A stretch of DNA of 10,654 nucleotides, from positions 1 to 10,654 of the forward strand of contig CALVLG010000024.1 of NCBI GenBank assembly GCA_944336815.1, read 5' to 3'. Positions 1 through 5,017 of the stretch are shown in pieces. Numbering within the stretch: position 1 is the stretch's first letter; each line of letters starts with the position of its first letter. The DNA is from an uncultured Bacilli bacterium. Its GTDB lineage: Bacteria; Bacillota_I; Bacilli_A; RF39; UBA660. The notes below the pieces were generated by a model that was not told the DNA's origin, made no database searches, and was given only the letters and a program-made list of their open reading frames with translations. A program made the position numbers and the translations under genes.

Positions 1-513
1 GCCTAAATCCATATCATAACCTTTTTTCATTAAAGGATCGATAATAAAGTCACCCGTATAACAAATTGCCCCATGTGCTGTACTAATAGAATACATTACT
101 GCTCCTGGCACACTGTGACTTACTGGTAAAGGGAAAATTTGAATATTGCCAAACTTTAATGTTTTATTAGGAACAATCTCAATAATGTTTTCTTCTTTAA
201 CACCAAGATCAGTTAAAACAAATTTGGTATAATGGGTCGCATAAAACTTAACCCCAGGAATTGTCTTGGCTAAATCTTGGGCAGCCCCCATATTTTCATA
301 ATGACCATGCGTAATAAAAATACCTCTAATTTTTTGTTTATTTTTAATTAGATATTCATAATCAGGAATAACATAGTCAATACCATACATATTGCCACTG
401 GCGTATTTAAGACCACAGTCAAAAACAAAAATGTCATCGTTTATTTCAATCACATAAGTATTCTTTCCTAGTTCGTCTAAACCACCCAAACTAAAAATCT
501 TTATTTTTTCCAT
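1..513 (-). CDS. RNase J-family ribonuclease paralogue (J2-like), N-terminal part, cut by window edge
   Basis: Seen: the first 171 residues of a metallo-beta-lactamase/beta-CASP protein, truncated by the left edge. It opens with a GGLDELGKNTYVIE segment, then FDCGL, GIDYVIPDYEYL, the metal motif region, VSHSVPG (H133) and YTGDF (D155), all in the order of RNase J. Odd: RNase J1 has HxHxDHxG, but here it reads H69-G-H71-Y-E73-N74-M-G, so the Asp and second His are replaced. Family knowledge: RNase J1 and J2 are 5'-3' exo/endonucleases of mRNA turnover and rRNA maturation acting as a complex, and J2-type subunits have altered motifs and weak activity. Inference: this is the J2-like partner and an active paralogue lies elsewhere. 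The start is fixed by an AAGGAG-type ribosome binding site about 10 bases upstream. It has its own promoter right behind the preceding gene. Confidence 0.88.
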   Translation of the reverse strand, partial: MEKIKIFSLGGLDELGKNTYVIEINDDIFVFDCGLKYASGNMYGIDYVIPDYEYLIKNKQKIRGIFITHGHYENMGAAQDLAKTIPGVKFYATHYTKFVLTDLGVKEENIIEIVPNKTLKFGNIQIFPLPVSHSVPGAVMYSISTAHGAICYTGDFIIDPLMKKGYDMDLG

Positions 514-600
514 AAAGTAAATTCTCCTTCTTCTCTAACCTTTTTGTGTTCTTTTGAAAAAATAAGAACGATTTAAAAAGTTTTTTTATAACGTGTTCTA

Positions 601-629
601 ATTATAGCAAAAGTCATATCAAAATGCAA
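601..629 (-). promoter_or_regulatory. Promoter of the RNase J-like gene (extended -10)
   Basis: Read on the minus strand: TTGCAT at 629-624, a 17-base spacer, then TATAAT at 606-601 preceded by TGC, giving the extended -10 form TGCTATAAT. The -35 is weak, which an extended -10 can compensate for. It begins 20 bases after the stop codon of the deacetylase-like gene. Transcription would start near 594 and give a leader of about 80 bases that holds a small inverted repeat (GTTCTT/AAGAAC, 548-569). Confidence 0.7.
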
Positions 630-648
630 GGTTCCGAGAAAAAGCAAA

Positions 649-1419
649 TTATTTTTCAGTAATTAAATTATCAATGGCAAGAACTTTTAACCCTTTGTAA
701 CGAATTTGTTCAAGAAGAATTTTTACATAAGATAAAGAAGTGTTTTCTTCAATTAGGATAATGTCGCCACTTTCAACTTTATTATATTGGGTCGGAAAAT
801 TACTTTGATTTATTTTTAACGTTTCTTTGATTAGCCATTTGTCTTTTCCTTGGCAAAGTTCAGCGTTATTTTTAATAAAGCAGAAAGAACTTGGCTGTTT
901 CTCGGCATTTATTTGTTTTTCAACGTCTGAATAATTAGCAAAATCATAATTTATTTTTGTGCCATATTCTAAATGACGACTAGCAGTGTCTTTTGTTACT
1001 AAAGCCGAATATAAAATCCCCATTTCTTCAAAATAAGTAATAATATGGGCATCATTAGTTAAAAGATAAACCCCTTTATGAATAGGATTACCCCCAGCGA
1101 TAATTTTATCTTTATTGTCTTTAAGAGAAACGCTTGGATAAACTTCGTTGAAAACTAGTTCTTCTTCTAAAAAGACCCCTTCATATTTCATATTTCGAAA
1201 GCTTTCTTCAACATTGACAGTTTTACCAATTAACCCCGGAATAATATAATTGTCATTAATAACCGCATTGATTGAAGCAACTTCATAATCTTCTTTTAAG
1301 GTCATGATTGTTTCATATAATGGATCTTTTTGTTGCATAAATAAAGCAATTTTTTCTGTATAATAAAAACTAAAACATAGAATAGACACTATTCCTAATA
1401 CGCGAATAAACTTGTTCAT
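649..1419 (-). CDS. Membrane-anchored polysaccharide-deacetylase-like protein without catalytic residues
   Basis: The protein has 256 residues, with one N-terminal hydrophobic segment (about 5-20) that should anchor it outside the membrane. Residues 45-115 contain an INAVI..IIPGLIGKTVN segment followed by a GGNP turn; I associate this pattern with the N-terminal part of deacetylases from uncultured low-GC Gram-positives. The rest follows NodB order: GVYLLTND (116-123) where TFDDG would be, a YFEEMGILYSALVTK stretch resembling the usual ILxxxxIxATFF region, INYDFANYSD where the HxxxH zinc ligands would be, and SGDIILIEEN...KGLKVLAIDNL (217-252) matching the C-terminal GDIILLHD...GYxFVTLxEL segment. 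Catalytic Asp and zinc His residues are missing. Inference: a pseudoenzyme or glycan-binding wall protein. It follows ssb by 18 bases and has an AGGTGA ribosome binding site. The family call is moderate and the function unknown. Confidence 0.6.
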   Translation of the reverse strand: MNKFIRVLGIVSILCFSFYYTEKIALFMQQKDPLYETIMTLKEDYEVASINAVINDNYIIPGLIGKTVNVEESFRNMKYEGVFLEEELVFNEVYPSVSLKDNKDKIIAGGNPIHKGVYLLTNDAHIITYFEEMGILYSALVTKDTASRHLEYGTKINYDFANYSDVEKQINAEKQPSSFCFIKNNAELCQGKDKWLIKETLKINQSNFPTQYNKVESGDIILIEENTSLSYVKILLEQIRYKGLKVLAIDNLITEK

Positions 1420-1437
1420 TTTTTCACCTAATATATT

Positions 1438-1773
1438 CTATGATTTATCTTTTGGTTTTACGCTACTTAGAAAAGAGATATTTTCAGCAACTACTTCAGT
1501 AATAAAGCGCCGATCTTCTTTTTCATCTTGATATTCTCTTACTTGTAAACGGCCCTTAATACAAACCATATCTCCTTTTTTACAATATTCTTTTACGCGC
1601 TTGGCGATGCCATTCCATAGAATACAACGAAAAAAGTCAGTTTCATATATACCATCGGCATTTTTAAATGATCTTGGAACAGCAATTTGAATTATGGAAC
1701 GTTCTTTTTGTTCTTTCGTTTCTTTTAATTCTGGTTCACCAGTTAAACGGCCAATTAATACGACAGTATTCAT
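1438..1773 (-). CDS. ssb: Short single-stranded DNA-binding protein, SsbB-type
   Basis: The 111-residue OB-fold protein starts MNTVVLIGRLTGEPEL and has the family patterns VPRSFKNADG (32-41), TDFFRCILWNGIAK (45-58), YCKKGDMVCIKGRLQVREY (63-81) and ITEVVAENISFL (91-102). It ends about nine residues after the OB fold and lacks both the flexible linker and the acidic DDDLPF-like tail that recruits repair and replication partners. In length and lack of tail it resembles SsbB (YwpH, 113 residues) of Bacillus subtilis, which is tied to natural transformation, more than the essential SsbA. The start is set by an AAGGAGG site nine bases upstream; an in-frame TTG further up lies inside the promoter and is not the start. 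It is the first gene of a unit leading into the deacetylase-like gene. Role as competence SSB is inference. Confidence 0.9.
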   Translation of the reverse strand: MNTVVLIGRLTGEPELKETKEQKERSIIQIAVPRSFKNADGIYETDFFRCILWNGIAKRVKEYCKKGDMVCIKGRLQVREYQDEKEDRRFITEVVAENISFLSSVKPKDKS

Positions 1774-1795
1774 TTTTTTCCTCCTTTCAATGGGC

Positions 1796-1824
1796 ATTAA
1801 AACATACAAAAAGGCCTTCGTCAA
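1796..1824 (-). promoter_or_regulatory. Sigma-A-type promoter of ssb
   Basis: On the minus strand TTGACG (1824-1819) and TTTAAT (1801-1796) are separated by exactly 17 bases; each box matches the vegetative consensus at five of six positions. Transcription would begin near 1789, only about 16 bases before the ATG, leaving a leader made almost wholly of the strong ribosome binding site. One arm of the inverted repeat at 1808-1856 fills most of the spacer. Confidence 0.75.
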
Positions 1825-1856
1825 ATGGCTAAATCAATAAAATCTGGGGCCTTTTT
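1808..1856. repeat. Perfect 9-base inverted repeat overlapping the ssb promoter
   Basis: AAAAAGGCC (1808-1816) and GGCCTTTTT (1848-1856) are perfect inverted copies separated by 31 bases. The left arm lies between the -35 and -10 boxes of the ssb promoter, and both arms are upstream of the predicted ssb start, so neither arm is in the ssb mRNA made from that promoter. It could be an operator bound at two sites, or a leftover terminator-like structure; the long loop argues against an efficient terminator. Confidence 0.5.
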
Positions 1857-1959
1857 AAAGCCAATTTAGTAAATTTGTTTAGCAGATTCTTTAAATTAAA
1901 AAGATTTAGGAAAACATTTTTTTAAATTTTGTAGTTTTTAAATTTTTTTGGCTTTTTTA

Positions 1960-1968
1960 TGCTATAAT
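1960..1968 (+). promoter_or_regulatory. Extended -10 promoter of the tail-anchored protein gene
   Basis: TGCTATAAT (TATAAT at 1963-1968) is a full extended -10 element. No good -35 box is found 16-18 bases upstream, where the DNA is nearly pure A and T. Transcription would begin near 1975, about 20 bases before the ATG, and include the AGAGGA ribosome binding site. It is divergent from the ssb promoter about 140 bases away. Confidence 0.65.
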
Positions 1969-1994
1969 GGTTAAGAATAGAGGAAGTGAGTTCT

Positions 1995-2879
1995 ATGCCA
2001 GGAAAAGATTTAGCAACAATTAGAGAAAATATAAATTACTTAAAGTTATGGCAAATGTATAATCCAAGCTTTATTAATACTTTATCTATTCAAGGCGAAA
2101 GTCTTTATTATGAAAACGGCGAAGAAAAAAGAAACGTTTTTGTTGGGAATATCTTATTTCAAAGTTTATTAACGCCTAATTTAAAAACATCGTTAGAAAA
2201 TGGGAGTTTAACGCCACTAGATTTATATAGTATTATTGCTATTTCGGCCCAAACAAAAGCAAAAGATGAAAAAGCGCGATTGAAAAGGAAAGTGACTGAT
2301 GTATCTTTAGGGGAAAATTGTTTGGTTATTGTTGATGAAGAGCAAAATAAATATCGTTTTGATACAAATAACGGAAATGATATTTATAGTAAATATGTGG
2401 CTGAGAAAAATAAAGGTTCGCTTCTTACTTTACAAAACATAAAAGATATTATTAATGGTCAACCGTTACAGAAAGATTATTATGATATTATTAAGCAAAA
2501 TAGTTTATCAGAAGAAGATTTAAACGCGACAATTGAATACGAAAATTATATTAAGGCCGCGAAATATTATGCCCCTTTTCTTACTGAGGATACCCTTAGA
2601 AATGTTACTTATTTTGATATGTTTTATCAAACGTTAGCAAATATAACCAATTTATCCCCGCTTTTAAAAAGTAAACTGGGAATATATCAAAGTGAAATTG
2701 AGCCAATTAAAAATAAGCTTGAACAACAAGAAATAGCCCGGGCTAAGGAAGAAGAATTAAAACTTGTAAGACAAAATAAAAAAGATTTACCTAATGGATA
2801 TGCTAATGCTGCGGCTTTAATTTTTGTGGTTTTAAACTTAGGCCTTTTCTTAGCAAGCCTTCTTATCTTTTTACGATAA
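1995..2879 (+). CDS. Unknown tail-anchored membrane protein
   Basis: I do not recognise this 294-residue protein. It has no N-terminal signal; the bulk is hydrophilic and Lys/Glu/Asn-rich, with a probable mixed alpha/beta region up to about 200 (a beta-rich stretch near 97-122, LKRKVTDVSL...KYRFDT). A long charged helix, possibly coiled coil, spans about 226-262 (rich in Glu, Gln and Lys). A single hydrophobic segment (271-293) ends with Arg as the last residue, so the protein is likely tail-anchored with the body in the cytoplasm. An in-frame GTG at 1986 lies almost on the ribosome binding site, whereas the ATG at 1995 is ten bases from GAGGA and was chosen. It has its own promoter and terminator, so it is a single-gene unit between ssb and spoVS. 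Function unknown. Confidence 0.8.
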   Translation: MPGKDLATIRENINYLKLWQMYNPSFINTLSIQGESLYYENGEEKRNVFVGNILFQSLLTPNLKTSLENGSLTPLDLYSIIAISAQTKAKDEKARLKRKVTDVSLGENCLVIVDEEQNKYRFDTNNGNDIYSKYVAEKNKGSLLTLQNIKDIINGQPLQKDYYDIIKQNSLSEEDLNATIEYENYIKAAKYYAPFLTEDTLRNVTYFDMFYQTLANITNLSPLLKSKLGIYQSEIEPIKNKLEQQEIARAKEEELKLVRQNKKDLPNGYANAAALIFVVLNLGLFLASLLIFLR

Positions 2880-2900
2880 GAGGTCTTTTTTTATTTTTTC
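2859..2900 (+). terminator. Rho-independent terminator overlapping the stop codon
   Basis: CTTCTTATC (2859-2867) pairs with GATAAGAGG (2875-2883) around a seven-base loop, with one G-U pair, and is followed by a T-rich run up to about 2899. The stop codon of the upstream gene (2877-2879) is inside the right arm, so the last codons are part of the hairpin. Confidence 0.85.
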
Positions 2901-2930
2901 TAACATATAGTTTACTAACGGAGGGAAATT

Positions 2931-3191
2931 ATGGAAATTTTAAAAGTTTCATCAAAGTCTAATCCTAGTAAAGTTGCGGGAGCTATAGCTAATATTTACC
3001 GGGAACAAAGAATGGTAGAAATTCAAACAATTGGTGCAGGTAGTTTAAATCAAGCAATTAAAGCCGTAGCAATTGCCCGTGGTTTTGTCGCTCCTAGTGG
3101 GGATGATTTAGTAGTCGTACCAAGTTTTAACGATATTGTAATTAATGGTGAGAATAAAACGGCAATGAAACTCCTTGTTACCAACAAATAA
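2931..3191 (+). CDS. spoVS: Stage V sporulation protein S (SpoVS)
   Basis: The 86-residue protein has the same length as SpoVS of Bacillus and reads like it throughout: MEILKVSSKSNPSKVAGAIA, then EIQTIGAGSLNQAIKAVAIA, RGFVAPSGDDLVVVPSF and TAMKLLV. The family is a small Alba-like fold, possibly nucleic-acid-binding. In Bacillus subtilis it acts in septation and the progress of sporulation beyond stage V. It is preceded by a good GGAGG site nine bases from ATG. Only about 30 bases separate it from the upstream terminator; a TATAGT at 2906-2911 could be a -10 but has no convincing -35, so its promoter is unclear. In B. subtilis it is controlled by sigma-H. SpoVS also occurs in some non-spore-formers, but here two other spore genes are nearby. 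Confidence 0.96.
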   Translation: MEILKVSSKSNPSKVAGAIANIYREQRMVEIQTIGAGSLNQAIKAVAIARGFVAPSGDDLVVVPSFNDIVINGENKTAMKLLVTNK

Positions 3192-3194
3192 AAA

Positions 3195-3225
3195 CTGAGT
3201 GTTTTTTTACTCAGCTTCTTTTTGC
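3195..3225. terminator. Bidirectional terminator shared by spoVS and the methyltransferase gene
   Basis: CTGAGT (3195-3200) and ACTCAG (3209-3214) form a six-base stem with an eight-base loop. On the plus strand it is followed by CTTCTTTTT; on the minus strand by TTTTTATTT, so it can serve both converging genes. The methyltransferase stop codon (3207-3209) sits in the loop and arm. Confidence 0.8.
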
Positions 3226-4079
3226 CATATTGTTGTTTGACCACATGGAAGAATTAAAGGACTATTTTGTAAAGGGATACCAATTTCATCACTAGAAATT
3301 ATCCCTTTTTGTTTTTGATTAATTGTTAAATATAAAATATTTTCCATAATTGTTTTTGATAAACCAGTACTATATGAATTAAGCATAAATAATACAAAAT
3401 CATCACTCATTAAAGATTTTGTCTCATTAATAAGATCATATAAATCTTTTTCAATTGACCAAACTTCTTTTTTACTTCCGCGGCCAAAACTGGGCGGATC
3501 CATAATGATAATGTCGTAAGTATTGCCTCTTCTTATTTCTCTTTTGACAAATTTTAAACAATCATCAACAATAAAACGAATTGGCTTAGTTTCTAAATGA
3601 TTAACCTTAACATTTTCTTTGGCCCATTCGACCATTCCTTTTGAAGAATCAACATGGACAACACTGGCCCCATTTTTTAAAGCAACAACGCTAGCTGCCC
3701 CCGTATAAGCAAAGAGATTTAAAACTTTTAAAGGTCGATTGGCTTTTTGGATTGTCGCGGCTAAAAGATTCCAATTGGTGGCTTGTTCGGGAAATAAGCC
3801 TGTGTGTTTAAAACCCATTAACTTTAATAAAAATTGATAATCTTGATATTTAACAGCAAAACTAGCAGGAAGTTCTTTTTTTATTTCCCAAGCTCCCCCA
3901 CCACTTTTACTGCGATGATAAACTGCGTCAGCACTAGACCAAAGTTTTTCGTTTTGTTTGGTTGGCCAAATAATTTGGGGATCTGGTCTTTCTAAAATAT
4001 ATGGGCCCCACTTTTCTAGTTTTTGCCCATTAGCCATATCTAATAAAGTATAATCAGTAAAATCATGAACAACTCTCAT
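3207..4079 (-). CDS. Class I SAM-dependent methyltransferase, RlmI/RlmK-like (PUA domain absent)
   Basis: The 290-residue protein has a Rossmann-fold methyltransferase core: motif I VLNLFAYTG (119-127), an acidic end of strand 2 (VHVDSS, about 141-146), VDDC (171-174) after strand 3, and motif IV DPPSFGRG (194-201). The FAYTG and DPPSF signatures belong to the COG1092 group, which includes 23S rRNA m5C methyltransferases such as RlmI and the methylase half of RlmKL. The usual N-terminal PUA domain is absent; instead about 100 residues with WGPYILERPDPQIIWP and GGGAWE precede the core, as in the shorter members of this group. Likely target is RNA, but the exact base is not readable from sequence. 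Its ATG overlaps the TGA of the upstream membrane gene by four bases, indicating translational coupling. Confidence 0.88.
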   Translation of the reverse strand: MRVVHDFTDYTLLDMANGQKLEKWGPYILERPDPQIIWPTKQNEKLWSSADAVYHRSKSGGGAWEIKKELPASFAVKYQDYQFLLKLMGFKHTGLFPEQATNWNLLAATIQKANRPLKVLNLFAYTGAASVVALKNGASVVHVDSSKGMVEWAKENVKVNHLETKPIRFIVDDCLKFVKREIRRGNTYDIIIMDPPSFGRGSKKEVWSIEKDLYDLINETKSLMSDDFVLFMLNSYSTGLSKTIMENILYLTINQKQKGIISSDEIGIPLQNSPLILPCGQTTIWQKEAE

Positions 4080-4609
4080 TTTAATTTGCCTTTCGTTAAG
4101 TAGGTTATCATGTATTCTTGTATTTCTAAAGCACCATAGAAGAAAGTTAAATAACCAAAACTTAAAATACTAACAGTGTTGTGAAAACCAAAGTTTAAAG
4201 AAGTTAAAACTCCACAGATAAAAAACATAAACCATAATAAAGATAAGATACACCATATTTTACTTTTACGATCGTGGTAAAAATCAGCTTTCTTTACTTT
4301 ACCTAAAGTTACAAATAAAAGCCAGGTCAGTAAACTTAAAGCATATATTTTGGGAGTCATTTCCTTAACAAAGAAACTAACGCTTAATAAAACAATGCTA
4401 ATAGCAAAGGAAAAGAAAGATGAGTATTCTTTGGTTTTTAAAGTCGTTATAAATTGAAATAAAGAAACTACAACAAAGATGCCTAAATACAAACGATATA
4501 CTAATAAAACATCAGTAATTTTAAAAATTGGAAATAGTAAAAAGACAATCCCAGCTAGTAATATTAAAATACTTCCCCATAGATTATGTAAAGATACTTC
4601 TTTTTTCAT
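4076..4609 (-). CDS. Six-helix integral membrane protein of unknown function
   Basis: The 177-residue protein is almost entirely hydrophobic with about six predicted transmembrane helices (near 11-29, 36-57, 63-81, 87-104, 117-138 and 145-163) and a basic cytoplasmic-type loop (GKVKKADFYHDRKSK, 103-117). The three pairs of helices are reminiscent of HdeD/DUF308 proteins, but no signature supports that firmly. Its ribosome binding site (TAAGGG) overlaps the stop codon of the gene before it, and its own stop overlaps the start of the methyltransferase, so it is embedded in a translationally coupled unit downstream of the PBP. No catalytic motif is seen. Confidence 0.78.
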   Translation of the reverse strand: MKKEVSLHNLWGSILILLAGIVFLLFPIFKITDVLLVYRLYLGIFVVVSLFQFITTLKTKEYSSFFSFAISIVLLSVSFFVKEMTPKIYALSLLTWLLFVTLGKVKKADFYHDRKSKIWCILSLLWFMFFICGVLTSLNFGFHNTVSILSFGYLTFFYGALEIQEYMITYLTKGKLK

Positions 4610-4621
4610 TAACTTTTTCCC

Positions 4622-4987
4622 TTACTTTCTAACCATTTGTTCTGTTTCTATTAGGGATAAACTAGCATATATTTGGTCATATGTCTCTTTGTTTGCCTCA
4701 TAGGCTGCTTTTCCTCTTGCATAATCGTCAAAGATAACAGCATAACCTATAGCTTGACGTACAAACACTGGTGAAAAACTACCAACCATTTTTATTTCTT
4801 CTTCATTTAAATTTAAAAATGATACAATTTTTGAAAACAAATTTTCTTTTTCGCCTTGATAATATTTTCCCATTTCTAATAGAGCTTTAGCAACAGCAGC
4901 TCTAACTGGTGATGAAGTTAAATCACATTCTTGTAAAACGAAAGTTTCTTTAACCATATCATATACTGTTTTTGAATTTTGATTCAT
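4622..4987 (-). CDS. Unknown 121-residue helical protein
   Basis: I do not recognise this protein. It looks wholly alpha-helical and soluble, with no signal peptide or transmembrane segment. Recurrent Ala-rich helices stand out: PVRAAVAKALLEMGKYY (27-43) and RQAIGYAVIFDDYARGKAAY (76-95), separated by an acidic linker (LNLNEEEIKM). The composition suggests a small helical-bundle adaptor. It begins 30 bases after the PBP stop, behind an AGAAGG site, and is followed by the membrane gene after 12 bases, so co-transcription with the PBP is likely. A TATGAT at the PBP stop codon might serve as a -10 but lacks a -35. Confidence 0.75.
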   Translation of the reverse strand: MNQNSKTVYDMVKETFVLQECDLTSSPVRAAVAKALLEMGKYYQGEKENLFSKIVSFLNLNEEEIKMVGSFSPVFVRQAIGYAVIFDDYARGKAAYEANKETYDQIYASLSLIETEQMVRK

Positions 4988-5017
4988 ATAAATACCTTCT
5001 TTCTTGTTTTTAGTGTA

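Noticed and set aside
1774..1824. N-terminal extension of SSB from an upstream TTG
   Set aside because: The TTG lies in the -35 box, and the ATG at 1773 has an excellent ribosome site and gives the standard SSB N-terminus.
1911..1923. AAAA-N5-TTTT pattern like a ComK half-site near ssb
   Set aside because: Such runs arise by chance in this A/T-only stretch, and a second half-site at proper spacing is not clear.
3050..3244. Open frame on the minus strand opposite spoVS
   Set aside because: It lies antisense to the fully convincing spoVS and crosses the shared terminator; no ribosome site or family pattern.
4479..4703. Open frame on the plus strand across two genes
   Set aside because: It spans the junction of two well-supported minus-strand genes and has no ribosome site.
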